DNA of 64,000 bases from Gorsachius magnificus (Eukaryota; Chordata; Aves; Pelecaniformes; Ardeidae), in NCBI GenBank assembly GCA_034008185.1, contig CM067081.1:155092258-155156257 (forward strand). Direction: 5' to 3'. Positions 24,145 to 37,865 of this stretch are shown one piece after another (position 1 is the stretch's first letter; each line of letters starts with the position of its first letter). The position numbers and the translations under genes are program-made. The notes under the pieces were generated by a model, which was not told where the DNA came from, did no database searches, and worked only from the letters and a program-made list of their open reading frames with translations.

Positions 24145-27100
24145 CTAAACGTAGAGGGAGAGAGAGAAAAAAAACCAAAACCAAAAACCACCAGATTAGT
24201 GCAAGTAGTAAGATCGCAACGAGCAAACCTCACACGCAGTATTTCTGGAGCTAGCCGCCCAGAATTCAAGTGCCGAGACAAAACCTCTCAGTCTGTGAAA
24301 AACCTCCATGAGTGAGTCAGCACAAATTGTAAGATTCCCTGTGAAACTCTATTCCCTGAAAATAAGCAGGATTAACACGAGCTCCTCTCACTCCACACCT
24401 ACTCGTCTCTCTACAGCGAGCCCCAGGAAAGGACAGAAAGTGGCTCCCTCGTACCTACGCAAGGCTGCAGCGCCTGGCAGCCAAGGGTCTCGCAAAGTAA
24501 ACAAACCAAAAAGAGTAACAAGGAGCAATGCGGGGAAACATTTTGTCTCACTGCAGTTCTTCTCCTTTCCTTCAGTATCACTTCACTTCCTCCGTTTTTA
24601 TTGTTTCTTAATATCAGGCTGACGAGCAGATCTGTTCTGCTTCAAGGACAAGCTCCTCCCTCTCGTATCAGAAACGAGTGACGCTTATGAGAGATGAAGG
24701 GGGGGTTCCCCTTTACATAAGGCAAATGTGGACCTGGTATCAATGACACAAATTTGCTAAGTAACACATCCAGTGGTTACGCTTACATTGTCAGTCAGTC
24801 AGTCATTTAACTTCTGGTCTTTCAGCAGTCAGTGACAAATTGTTTCATTACACAATTGCCATTATTTATTCACAACTTGCTGCCCAAGTACTCTATGAGC
24901 CACCTGTAATAGAACTTTCACCGCTCCAGTTTGCAGAATTCAAGTGGTAATAACCAGGTTCAAACATGAAGGACAGAAAGCCAGGAATTCACCAGATGTT
25001 TTAACAAAATACTTGCAAAAGTCATATATTGATATCATTTGCATAACTTGATTATAATTCCTCCTCTCTCACAAAAATGTTCTTGGGTTACAGAGGAGAT
25101 CTGTATAAAAGCTTTTCCAACCATGGATGCGTTTTGCAGAGAAAAGGTTGATTATTGCCTGAGTATTTTTCAAAAATGTCAAGACTGGATTACTAGCCTT
25201 CAGAGCTGAATATTAAAGGAAATCACAGAAAATTGCTGCAGGCTATTTTTTCAAGGATACACACAAAGACTTCATCCCTAAATTATCTATCCCACCTGAT
25301 CATCCTGTTTTCATACGGGACTGTCCACACTGTGCTGCCGGAACCTACCGACAACGCAGACTGGGAAGGCCAGGAGGGGGGGGAATCCCACTCAGTTAAA
25401 CCACCAGGGATCAGTTTAAAATAAAATGAGCATACACAGTATAAACCACCGGCCTGTGACACAGTACACTGCTCAACTGTAACTACATTTGTAACCCTTT
25501 AGAGGATGTCTTGAACTCAGTAACCTGTGGTAGATCTTGCAGGAATAGCTTGCCTATTTGTTACGTGCTGTTATCAGTCTAACAACACTTCCCAAACATA
25601 ACAAACTGCTGTAATCATTCCCTCCTCCCTGGTCTGTGTGCTAAATTCCTTGACGTAACTTTTCAAGTGCTGACATACTGACTTGATAAATTTTGAAGCT
25701 GCTGATCTGAAAAGCTCAATGACAAGAATGCACAGAGCTAATTCCACTGCACCGTTAATCACACCCAATCAAATGTAAGCACTCTGATTATATATGACTA
25801 TATACTTTATATTATAGGTCCCACGCACAATGTTTTGCAGCATAGCAGACATTATTCTCTCAAGTAGTCCCAACCATTTTTTCCTCCTGAAACTTACTGC
25901 AGGCACTGCCAGCTTTATGATGCTTAGTTGTGGTGTAATGATAATATACTGCCTTGCAATGCTCTCGGGGACAAAAAAAAGAAAAAAAAAGAAAACACAG
26001 GTACGCTCTTGTAAAAGCTATGTAAGACAAATACACAAGTCCATCCTTGACTTCTTCCATGGAGGTCAGCTGTTTCAGCTGTTTGAACGCAGCACAGTGC
26101 AGCCACCATGGAAGAACAGCTTTCTCAACCAGTTGAGGTGGGTAACAGACAACGCAGTTTCTAGCAAGCACGGAAACAAAACACAGCCCCATTTGCTGAC
26201 CAAAAGCTGTTCAATGTTTTCCTCTCTCTAAAAGTCTCCTTAGCCTCGCTCCTTCCTTTGACTTAGGCTTCCAGCCTTACTTATCTCTTTGTGATTTTTT
26301 GAGTAAGCAGGGAGTTACTAAAGGAAAGGACTTCCAAGGCTATGAAACAAATGCTGCCAAAACGCACCGTTTCCCTCCCTGTACGCATGCACAATTCCTT
26401 TTAGCCAGCCCTGTAAAATCCTGCCCACCTTGGTCACACCATGGACACCCAGGGCTACCAGACATGCTAACAGATAAAGTTGTTGTTCATCTTGGCATCA
26501 CGTTGGAAATCCCTGCGGCAGTAACGCAAGGCAGCTGTGTTAGCTTCAACACAGTAAGCCTGGCAAACGTGGAATTGCTACACGTGGCAGTTAATATGAC
26601 CAGCAACGGTGAATACATGCTAATTAGTAACTGCACTTTTGATCACATTATTCTGACCCACAGCTAGAGGTGACTCCACAAACAAGACAGTTTCCCTGCC
26701 TATACATGCCTATGCTGTGCATCTTCTTCCTTCACCCACAAAGAGCTCCCTTTATCTTTGTTCAATTTAACAGGGGAGCTGTCATAAGGCAAGATCCTGC
26801 TGGAAGTGACTACACATCACAGGGAGATGCTCTGAAGAGTTACTTGCACCACCATAAGCTGTCCAATAGACATGCAGAACAGGCAAGGGCAATCTTGGCT
26901 TTAAATTCATTCTGACTTTAGAATTACTTTTTCTTGACAGTCCACTGATATCTTTTCCTTGAAAGACAAAGTAATAGTAAATAACAATTTTATCATACGC
27001 CTGCGCCTCTTAATATAAAGAATCTTGCCACTGATGCCAGGAAGGAAAGAACATGGCTTCTGAAAAAGGCGGTCTTCTAAGGAAAACACAGCACGTCTTG

Positions 27101-27200
27101 AAAAAGTGGCAAGCTATAAGACAAGGTAAGAGCGTTGTTACTTGAGGTAAGTGGAGGGAACCATCCGTTTATGCCTATAGGATTCTGAAACAACAACTCA
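24145..27200. other. Non-coding stretch 5' of the giant exon
   Basis: About 3 kb of AT-rich sequence, probably intron in any transcript that starts at or beyond the CpG island. The first 85 nt read through in frame with the giant exon as a Leu/Phe-rich chain, but this is the pyrimidine tract of its acceptor and it has no ATG. A short CAGT run occurs near 24791. No exon was recognised. Confidence 0.7.
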
Positions 27201-27299
27201 CCGGCAAGTTCGCACGCCAATGTTCCAGGCTATTTGCTTTGCTTAGCGTTTTAGAAGCGGGGAGCACTAGTGACGTGCCATTAATAATACCAATTATTG

Positions 27300-27960
27300 C
27301 TTTCTGTCGTCTCCAGAAGAAGCGCGCACTGCGTGAACACCGCTCGCCAGCGCCGGGCGCGCCTCTCCCGGGGAGCAGATGGGACGCGCGGCAGACGCGC
27401 CGGGGAGCAGCCAGGCAGCCCGCAGAGAGGGAAGGAAAAAAAGCAGAGGGGCAAGGGAAGGGCAGGGCACAGGACGATCGCGCCCTCATCAGCGCGGAGC
27501 GGCCGACGCGGCGGTGCCGTGGGACAAAGGAAGCAGACAGCTTGCACATGTGCTGGTGAATCTCAGTGCCGCGGCTGCACAAAGCTATTGATGAATATCA
27601 ATGCTGACTTGTTTGTTTGCACAGCTGTTGGTGTTGGGTGACGGTTTCAGCGTCCAGCAACTGTACCGCCGTTGAGCTAGGCAACAGTGATGGGATGACA
27701 ATCAGACAAGCCAAACTCCGCCGAGCTGATAACATTTGGAAAAAGAATAGGCAGCTTAGGAGGCAAAGCCATGATCCCAAGCTATTGCAAAGGGGAGGGA
27801 AAGGAGCGCACTCGTGGCAGGAGCCACGGGAGGCACAGATGGCCCCAGTACAACGCCTCAGCTCCGACAACGACCTTCGGGCACGGGAGGAGTGACAGCG
27901 TAGGAAACGTCGTGATAGGCTTGGGGTGACGAACTTTCTGCTGCTTCTGTCCCCCGCTCC
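27300..27960. promoter_or_regulatory. CpG island, candidate promoter
   Basis: The only CpG-dense block in the window. Between about 27330 and 27530 CpG occurs every few bases (runs such as cgccgggcgcgcctctcccg), and a weaker second cluster follows at about 27790-27920. CpG islands in vertebrates usually mark promoters. On the minus strand a consensus donor, TTGCCG|GTGAGTTG, sits just downstream with the last exon base at 27202, so a transcript starting in the island could splice to the giant exon 3 kb away. On the plus strand gtaag-type donors lie at about 27127, 27147 and 27976. In the phase needed to join exon 2 the minus-strand sequence before 27202 has a TAG and no ATG, so such an exon would be untranslated. 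Which gene the island serves is unproven. Confidence 0.6.
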
Positions 27961-30900
27961 CCTCCCCCCCCAAAACGGGTAAGAGCCTGAATGAACTTCA
28001 CAAGTAATGAAACCTGTCACTGGCCACAACCACCCCTTCAACTGCCAAATCTGTATTTAGAGAAGCACAGCCATGCACCGTTAAAGCTGGTGCAGGCTTG
28101 TGTGAATTTGGGAAGGGCCATTACACCAGCACAGCACTTTCCCATGACTACAGCAAAGGACTGCTGCAGTCTGTAGACTTCTTTGGTGACAAAAATATAC
28201 CGTGTTGGCTTGCCAGAAAACTATGCGTGTTCATAAACCAGGAACCGGGCTAGTAATTTTTCCACAAAGCAATTAGAGGGATGCAGTTTTCATCCTTCCT
28301 GTAGCTGCAGTGCTGAAAAGTACTGTCTGTTCCATACTATATAATAAAGTAAAAAAGGGTGATTTTTCACTTATATACTTGTAATCATATATTCATATGC
28401 TTTCATATTTTTATATTTCATTTATTTATAATAAATATACTTTCATACATTTTTAAGTGCAGCATCCAAGTTGTAATCTCAGCTCTGCCACTGATCTCTC
28501 ATGTGACTTCAAAAAAGTTGCATTGCTTTTCTGCACTCTGCTATTAAAACACGGCAACCATACACTATCACAACTGTCAATACCTACTAGGTAATTTCCT
28601 ATATTATGAAGATATTAAATTATAAATGATAGGTACAGGCATGACAACAACAAATACAACAGAGAAGTCTTGTGATAAAGTTAAACCTTGAGAATAGAAC
28701 TAATAATTTTTGCTCTGTTATTCTGAGAAACTAAGCAATGGCTAATAAACTTTGCAAACATCAGAAAGTGCCAGCAGACGAGCAGCAAACCAGTTCAAAA
28801 CATACATCACTTCAAAAAAAATTATCTTCTGTGTACTAACACAATGATCTACAAAATTAAATTTTGGTATCTTTATTTTTTAGGCAAGGAGAAAAATTGT
28901 TCTTTCATCGCTGCCTGTTGTTTCAAACAGAGCCATTTTAGACATAGAGGCTTACATATGTTCCGATGCTACATATGTTCCAAGTCTTATAGGAAATTTT
29001 CCATTAACTAACTAGATAACAACAGTTCCCAAATTTATTAAAGCTATGAACTCACTAGGAACATTCACCACTCGAAATGGCTCCCTGGCTAGGGGGCAGA
29101 GTAGCACACTGCATTTAAGGGAAGCTTTTAACAACGTTTTATTTAACTTTTTCTTTGAGAAATGGAAAGTAAGAAATTTAAATAACTGAACATAGCATAG
29201 GACGAGACCACCCAAGGGTAGAGAGAATGATAGATGCAAATGTGTCGGAAAAAAAATCATAACTCTTCCTCATAAGACTTAACACTTAACTTTCTAATTT
29301 AATTAACAGCATTTAGTTCAGCTTCTGTCAAAAAGAGCTTGTATGCATTAGGTCATTGCAAAAAACTTACACAGTTCTCTTGTGTAAGCCTCTAACTAAA
29401 TTTCTTAGGTGTCTGGCTTGTAGGAAAATACCAGTCACAGAAGCATGTGCAGCTGAAAAGCTGTCTGCTTTCTTCTCTGGGAGGTATTAAGCATGAATTG
29501 AACAGTGACAGTAATCGCCCCTGGCACACAAAAGCCAGGGAGAAAAGAGGGGATGGGAGCCTGCACTGATCCTCCCTCTGCAAGCTCCAGCTCTTCTGGA
29601 GGGGCTCTGGGCAGCTTTTGGAAAGGGTTCTGGTCCCCAAAGCACATGCTGCACCCCTGCCCAGCGCTCCCTTGGGGCAGCGCACCCTTAGGCTGTGCCA
29701 GGGACACAAATCACCTGGAGTCCTAACAGCTGCTTCTCAAAGATGTTCATTTCCTTATTGCAAAAGATGAAGAGTATCTCTCATCATTTACCACGTGCAC
29801 TTACGAATTTTAACTAATTAAGCTGCTTGTACCACCTGAAAGGCTAAAAGAGAAAGTAAAGAAAGAAAAAAAAAATATGCTGTCTTGGCACTCTTTTGCA
29901 CTGCAGTTGAAGATAAAATTTCCCAATAATTAAAGTTTAATTAAGAGAAAGATAATAGTGTTAATAGGAAGCATGCAAAATGAGTGCCTATATATACACA
30001 CACTTTTGCACCCTTCAGGTTTCAATACATAGCCAAGAAAGAAGAGGAACATCTTGAAGTCATTCTTCATCTACATGCAAACAGATGAGGCTCAGCTGTT
30101 GCCCAGGTGCAAGTACAGAAGAAACTCCCCCTCCTGCACAGCGACTGAGCACAAGTTTCCAACTCTGCATGAGACGAAAAGATGCGTGAAATCGCAAAGG
30201 TTCCCTTTGCAAAGATAACCCCCTGCTTGCTTGCCAGCAGAGCTGATGAAGACTTTGCAAAGAAGGTTTAGTAGAAGGCAGTCAAACTGCATTTCATATC
30301 TGAGTCAAAAAATACATCACGACACTCCTCATCAAGTATTGCATTTGAAAACCAATACCAATTAACCTATAATACCAGGCACTAGCATTTACACATTCTT
30401 CCTTATCCAAAATTTAAAAAAAAAAATATCAAAACTTCCTTTAGGACACTTTTGTTGGTAACCACCATGTTAAAGAGCTACAGGCAGTCTGGGATCCCAA
30501 CTTTCCCTGCACAGCTGATGGAACACCTCATCAGAAAACTTGCATCTATGTTCCTGTCCAGGAATCCTCCTAATACATCCACTGCTGAGGCAGAACAGGT
30601 CCCTGTAGTAGTTTACAGTAAATGGTAGGTTAAAAGAAAAAACCCCACAGCTTCTTGTTATTTAATGCCACTGTAACACATTCTGCTTTGCGCTAAAGAA
30701 AGGAAAAACCTTGCAACCCAAGTGAACCTTTTTCTAATGCAAGTGAGAACAGCACAACCACCCAATCAGGCAGGAAGGGCAGAAGAGTGCACAGATGGGG
30801 TGAGAGAGAGCACAACCCCACTAGCCACTCCATAAACACAAGCACCCGGTGAGATCCACCTCCCAAACAGTATGATTACCTTTGAAAAAACACAACTTTG

Positions 30901-33900
30901 CTAACAAGTGGGCTGGGAACAAACCCCATGCACGGAACAGTTTGTCATGCCTACGCAACACCTGCAAAAGCAAATGGTACAGAAATCCTCACTTGTGGAA
31001 CTGCATAAAGCTCTTCCAGCACCAAGATGCCTCGAGCCGACAGTCCCTCTCTAGAACTTCTCTGAACAGAGATACCTGAATGCAGAGGTGAGAAAGCAGA
31101 TTAGCCATGGCAGTTCACACCATTTCGAACATCCCAGGGGGAAGAAAGGTAGACGTTTCCCATACGGAAGCCTTCTGTGGCCACTACGTATTCCTACAGA
31201 CCATCACTCACTGCTGAGGAAAGCAACGGCTTCGTGCAGAGCTTCAGTGCTCTAACGTGACCGGCTGGCTGGCCATGCACACGCGTGCACGCACAGAAAA
31301 CCGCAAATCAAACTGTAGTTCAAAGTGTAGTTTTGGCTGGGAGCATTCACACTTTTTTGGCATTTTGTTGTACATGACATCATCATGTGGGAAGCCATAC
31401 GTTAGGGATAAAGCACACACAAACCTGAATTGGCTTTACAAAGGTTAATTCTAAGAAAAACTCTCATCAGATTTGCTCATCATGATAACCAGGTCATATT
31501 TTTAAAAAGAAAAAGCTTTCTTCCCCCTCCATGTCTTTTTTTTTTTTTTTTTTAATTGCTCTCTGCACAGCAACTTGATTTTTAGTCTCTAAAGAGCCAG
31601 TGTCAGTTTTCATCCAACCAAATGACTACTGAGAAGCTTTCTGTTTGTGCTCAACACTGCAGCATCCTCCAAAATACAGATCCTGGAAGCTTTTCAAAAG
31701 ACTGACTAAATTTGTATTACCTTGTCTTCCGTGCAGATGACAGATCAGCAAGTAGTATTTTGCCCCCAACACATACAAATACTTTTAGCAAAAATAGGTC
31801 CTTAAAAACCAAATAATTTTTAATTTCTTAAATTGCGTTACCACTACAAAATCTCTAGAAACAATGAAATGACAGAGAGCCTACAGACAAGAGTAACTGC
31901 CTAATTAAAACAGAGCCTATGCTGTATCCTAGTAACCCAGTTATCCACAGGGACTCTCTTCACTGACACATATCCTTAACCGTGCCGTGCTGACAAAGGA
32001 AAAATACCCTTGACTGAGCTTTAAGTTGTTCAGGTCAGCAGGCTCGTTGCTCAAAAATCGCATTAGTTCAAGGAATCAGTGGAAGAAGTCACAACCTGCA
32101 ACACCTAAAAGCAGTTCCTTTGAGAAGTTAATTCACAAGACTTTTGTTACATAAAGCACGATGAAAAATCTGAGGAGATTTTCAACCTGCATAATACCAT
32201 CACTCTGTACTGAAGTCACAAAACAACAACTTCATTGCTCCAAGGCCAGATCATAACAATATGCCTGTACATACTTAATTTTTCAAACAGCTGTATATGC
32301 ATAAGTAATACCGTAAAGCTCTTGCACAGTCGGATATGAAGGCATTTAGTGGTACTCACAGCACGTATCACCCGTCAAACCAAGTCATGTGAGAGAGAAT
32401 CTGTCAATGCATTTTCACAGAAAAAGGAGATTTCACAGAAAAGCTGGGAAAGAGAGCAGAACAGTCCCAGCTATCCCAGCCTTTGGGGCTGAAACTAAAC
32501 GCTCACCAAGAGCTGTAATCATGAAGAGAAAAGGGACGTACAAAGAGAAGTTCAAGAAGTAGTTGCTTTAAGCAGAGGTTTGAAATAAGTTACCTAAGAT
32601 TTTTCGTTACCACGTGTAAGTGTTATTGGCATTGACCTCTCTTGGAAAAAGTGAAATCTCTTAAGAAAACCCCTGTAATAAATAGAAAAAAAGTCACTGC
32701 TTAGTAGCAAAGATTAAACTTCTGCCATAATTTATACCCACAGAACTTCCAGAAGATAATTCCCTGGCAAAACTACTACAGAAGAAGAAAGAAGGCAACA
32801 CAAGTATTATTTCTAATAATAAAAACAAACAAGTAACCCAAACAAAATAACCACAAACACCCCACACCCCACCCCTCCAACCACCCCTTTTCTATCCCTT
32901 CCCTATAGGCTGTCAGGCTTAGGCATCCAATGCACAACATATGCAGATTCAATGCAAATATCCTTACTAGAGATCCTAGAACTGCACTAGTTTTAAGAAT
33001 AATTATGGTATCAAGCAGTATGTTTCCTTGTGCAAGGATCTCAAAGATTTAGCAATTTATTCTTGGTCTTTTTGTCTTTTTCTCCTTAACAACATCCTCA
33101 AAACATGACAAGTAAAGAAATCACAGTTGCTACCATCTCAAGAGGAATGAAACTTGCCCAAAGCCTTTTCTTCCGTGTCCCTAATGCAATACAACAGGCC
33201 TAATCACCACTCTCTGAGCACTCTACTGGAAACAGGTTATCCTGAGCTACTGCCGTCTAAGCTTTCAGACCTGGGGCCGAGTTCACGACCAACACAAATG
33301 AGTTCATCTCTACCGGCTCCAGCAAAGTTGCATCATCTTTTCCCAGCGCTGAAGTTGGTGCTGTGAGATCACAAGTTACCAGCCACAGAATAACACCCAA
33401 GATACTAAGGTGTGAGTCTTCTATTTCTTGGTACTCTTAGTTGCCCAAGAGATGTGGCACTCCAAACTACAAGAGAAAGAAGCTGTGGATACTGAAGTCC
33501 CCAAGTCCTGGTTAATAAGGCCATCCCATAATAAGAACTGCAGTTTCTGCATGACCCTAGAAACTTCATAGCCTCAGTTCACAACAGGAACAAAAGAATG
33601 AGTAAATAACTTGTTAACGAGAGTAACAGAAATAAATCAGAAAAGAATCTACTGTAGGAAACAATGAATATATAGATAATCCAGAAAAACAATCTAAGGA
33701 GAGTATTCTTAGTAGAAACAAGTATAGGACAACCAGAAAGGTAACAAAACAACTGTAAAGGACACAGGAATATATGGGAGCAGAAAGCACTAGAGTCCTG
33801 TTTTATGGGGCAGTCTGCTCAAGCATTTTTTACAGAAATGGTACCTCATCACAAAGTAAAAACTTCCTAAGTAACATATTCAGAAACACACTACAAGGCC

Positions 33901-36900
33901 AACAATAAAAAGGAGAGGCAAGGAATCTCCTCTTATCAAAATTTAACACTCACAAGACAAATGAGAAACAGAAACTACTTGTTGGGAAACATCAGGTCAG
34001 TTAACTGTGCCTTTCCCAAGCAAGACTCCTAGCAGAAAGCAACTGAAGTGTGTTTCAGAACAACTGAGCATTAAGGAAACCGAACAGCCACATTAGCCTG
34101 GGAGAAGATGTTTTTGTTGTAATCGACATTTATTAGCGGCATGAAAGAAAATGTATTTTCCTTAAAGCAACGAGGAGAAAAGGAGGTGGGCAAGGCATCA
34201 CGCACACGCAGATAACAACAGCCAAACTCGGCCATGTTCAGGAGTCATCACTGCACACTCGTCACCTTGGCTGCCACAAAGCATCCCAATACGATCAAAC
34301 TTTTCAAGATACTCTAGGACAGCACCACATTAGCTTGGCTGTGAACTGTTGCTGAAGCAAATGATGACACTGAAGAGATGGTCCTTTTAAGTCCTTACTA
34401 GGACCTTTCCTGGTCCTTAAGCTCTCTTGGGTCACCCCTTCACTTCTCCAGGCTCTACTGTGTAAGGTTGCATGAGGTTCCAACCTACCTCTGTTGCCAT
34501 TCAGTAAAGATACAGACTCAGGAGTCAGTGAGGAGTTATAAATCGCAGCACATACTGATTAAACACAGACCTATACGCACTGCCCCATCTATCACAGACA
34601 GCACTGTTAAAAAACTGAAAAAAAACTGGGCCAGGATTAGAAGCTCCTCAGGTGAATCTCACATCTGGTTAAAACCATGCCAATTCCCATGCACACTGGG
34701 GAAAGCAACCAGGAAACAAAGCTGAGACACATTCTGGCTGCATAGTGTCAAAGACAGTAAAAAAAATAATAATCCAAGAACAGCAAACATTGGTCTCATG
34801 AAAAGAATACAGGCTTCTCTTGAATTCAGACCTTGGTATTTGTTTCGAGATGATCTGGTCTACATTTTAGGACAACCTAGATGTTTAACCCAGTGAAGTG
34901 TTGATGGAGTTCCTTCCTTAAGTGGGACTCCTCAGGACAGTACACATCATTTTTGGAAGCTGAAACCGATACCCCTTAGATTCTGACCCGAACTTAAAAG
35001 AGGGCCTTTTCATTTATGATGTTGTCAATAGCTTCAACCTATCTACTTAAAAAATATCACCACATTGAACCTGGTGAAGCACTGAGCTCCTTTCATATGT
35101 GGTACGCCTCAGAACAGCACACTACATTTGGAAGCTGAAACAGCCACCCATGGGATTCTAAACTGAATTTAGAAGTCGGGGGGTTGATGGCAGGAATAGC
35201 TTCAACCTTCCTACTTGAAAAACATCACTGCAGTGGAACTGGCCTCACAATGTCAATGGGGCTACCAGTGTTCTCTGTAAGGTATCATACATTTGAAGCA
35301 TCTCCCTTCTCTCCCAGAATATTCCAAGAGGAAGGAAGTAATTCCGTTACATCTGTAATGAGGAAAAAGGCAGAACTGTGGGTAAGCAAGAGTTCAGTTT
35401 TATTGGGAATCATGCCACAAGTTCAAAGAATAAAAACACAAAGCAGAGGGAAGTCTGATGAACTTTATTTGCATACAAATGTAAGTAAATAGATACAATT
35501 TTCCAAAATAAAGAACAGACCCCTTTCTGATCACACACAACTATTCTCCTTTATTGCACACTTAGTACAATTTAAAATAATTGTAGGCTTCTTCTGTTGA
35601 TTTTTCAAAAAAATCAGCTTATGCACATCACAATGTCTCCAAACAATAAAAATGAAATGAAAATGACTGCACATGTTAATAACTACTTTCACTTTTATTC
35701 CAGATAATGTTAAAATAAGCAATGTCATTGGTTAAAGAAATAACACCAATATGATAATTTCCATAGTGTACGTCTTAAGAAATTTACTGTTCAGAAGAAT
35801 TCTATCTGCAGTGAAACAGGTTCAAAAGAAAGTGAAAAGAAATACACTAATCTTCTCTATCAAGTTATCAGTTACCTGAGATAGAGTACTTAGCAAACAA
35901 TATTCATGTACATTGTATGTCCCTTACAGAGCTGGAAAATCCAATCCTGCCTTAAAGGAGATGGGCTGCTAGAGGACAGCACATTAGGTATAACCAGATA
36001 TACTTTTAAGAGCCAACCCCAGCTCCTGTGTGTTGGGATTCTTCCTCTTTCTTAGGTATAAGAGCTGAATTAATGATCCTGGTTGACTGTTGATGCAGTC
36101 TTCTCCTAATATCCTAATCCCAGGACATAACATTATTCATAGTAACTGTATGTCCACAACTTAGAAACCACAATATAAGTAACAAGATGAGATATCCCAA
36201 AACTTTGTAAGCAACTACCTCAAGATCTGGTCAATTAAAAAAAAAAAAATCTCTCAAAAGGACATACTTTCCTATGGAAAAAGAACAGCCCCAGTAAAAG
36301 AGGATAAAGTCTTCTATATCAAGCTGATTTCAATTATTTAGGAGGCTGCAACATGCATATGGCTGTTTTCTTCCCTTGCAACAGCTTGGCCTTTCACAAG
36401 CCACGCTGCTTAAGTGCCTGTGATCGAAAATGGCCAGTGTTTCTAGATCAGGTCAGAACACAGACACTTTGTACTACTTTGCCATGTATAGCCAAACTAG
36501 TATGAAATTTTTATTTATGCTGAAGGAAAAGCAGGTCAGTCTTACACAAGTTACGAGCTACAGTTTACTCTATTTCACTCCCTGCGGTTTCAAACCGCCC
36601 TCCAACAAACAGTCACTTGGAAATGGACTTCTAGCCTAATTATCTCTAACTGCGATATTCCTACTATCCTGCTAATGCTCTCTTGCTAACTGACCTAATA
36701 TGGAGACCGGCAGGAGTATAGTTACCATAGACCTAAGGCATCATTTCTCCCCTTCCTGGATAGAAAAAAAAAGCACTTCAGGCAGGGTTCGTGTGTCCGT
36801 CCGTCCCCCCAATAAGTATAAGAAATCATTCTGGAAACAAAGGGAAATTTCTGTTTTCTATTTAAGTAGACTGGATGGGGCTTAAAAAGGTCAAAAGAAG

Positions 36901-37500
36901 AGATGACTTTGGAGTACGTGAGCTTTATTATCCTCTGCTTTTAACCTTACACAGGTATTCACACATCTGTAAAGTGCTCTTATCCTAAGCTGGGAAAGTT
37001 TGCATACAGCGCACAGAAAATAACTGGCTACAAAGAGAATTCGGTTCTTTAACTGACGCCGGTCTCATCCAGGAAAAAGCATGGTACAGAGAGAACCTGT
37101 TAATTAAAATGAAAAGAGAAAACGCGCTGGGATTATGATAGTTTGAGCTTTGCTCTAAATGCACTGTATTTAAACATTCCCATTTGCAATGATCTGAGCC
37201 TTACTCAACCTTTGAAGTAAGATTTTTCTGTGCAGACTTTTTCCTGCAGGGCCAACATTACATGGCACCCAGCACAGCAGTACGACTGAGCTTAGCCCCT
37301 CCAGTGCAGTCCTGTGCAAAGCACCTTGAGTGCTGTAGGAAACTGAGCGCTCCTCGCCCAGCTGGCTGCCTGGGGTTCTGCAGGAAGGCATACAAACACA
37401 AGTCAGTTGTCTCATGCTGGGACATTAAAAAAGGAAATAAGAGAGCTTTATGTGTTACTTTGTGTCTGGTTTTGGATGCTTGTACTTAAAGAAAAACACA
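27961..37500. other. Non-coding 9.5 kb with no recognised gene
   Basis: AT-rich, non-repetitive sequence. It holds an 18-base T run at 31536-31553, an AT-rich stretch near 28370-28455, a GC-richer but CpG-poor block near 29520-29710 and the tandem duplication at about 34895-35240. No coding exon could be supported on either strand. Confidence 0.6.
34895..35240 (+). repeat. Diverged two-copy tandem duplication, about 170-bp unit
   Basis: Two adjacent blocks share ordered landmarks: ttggaagctgaaac at 34953 and again at 35128, and aatagcttcaacct at 35027 and again at 35195. The segments ctcaggacag / ctcagaacag and tacttaaaaaatatcac / tacttgaaaaacatcac also correspond. Offsets of 168-175 bp show indels since duplication. 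The unit is not a repeat family I recognise. Confidence 0.85.
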
Positions 37501-37504
37501 GTCT

Positions 37505-37865
37505 AATTATAAAGAATCCAAAGAAGAGTACAAGATTGGACAGAGGCTCTCTAATGAGGAAACAACTGAGAAAGTGGGATTAATCATCCTAAAGGAAAAG
37601 CGACAACAGGGGGAAGGGAAGGTACATAATAAAATGTGCCAATTGTTTTTAAGCACATGTAAAGTTACAGCACAGAGGAATAATCTCACTTCCACATCTA
37701 TACTGGACAGCTCAGCAGTCCTAATAGCCATTAGGGTGAGTTTTCCAAAGGCCAATGTTGCTCTATATTGGAAAGGATTGCTCCACATGGTCCAGGAGTC
37801 TCCATCACTGGAAGTCTTTAAAAACAGTTTAAGCAACCACATCAGGAATGATAATTACAGCTGAT
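37505..37865 (+). mobile_element. Ancient CR1-like LINE fragment
   Basis: The order of features copies the CR1 3' region but is much more diverged than the other copies: an 'aggctctctaatgaggaaac' block, a stretch on cacttccacatctatactgg, then 'ggtccaggagtctccatcac', 'tggaagtctttaaaaacag'. The canonical ATTCTATGA tail is missing. It could instead be an L3-type relative. Confidence 0.6.

Noticed and set aside
24145..24229. In-frame upstream extension of the giant exon that reads as a perfect-looking signal peptide (Leu/Val/Phe-rich)
   Set aside because: It is the translated pyrimidine tract of the exon 2 acceptor. There is no ATG: the first usable codon is TTG and a TGA lies directly before it. 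The acceptor at 24146-24145 matches the family's exon boundary.
27202..27582. Minus-strand open frame through the CpG island (starting MCKLSASF) as coding exon 1 of KIAA1549
   Set aside because: At the only good donor (27202) it is in phase 0, but exon 2 needs phase 1. It is Arg/Pro-rich with no clear signal peptide. Typical GC-rich chance frame.
27648..27665. NRSE/REST-like half site (ttcagcgtccagca) beside the CpG island
   Set aside because: Only the left half resembles the consensus; the right half GGACAGCGCC is missing.
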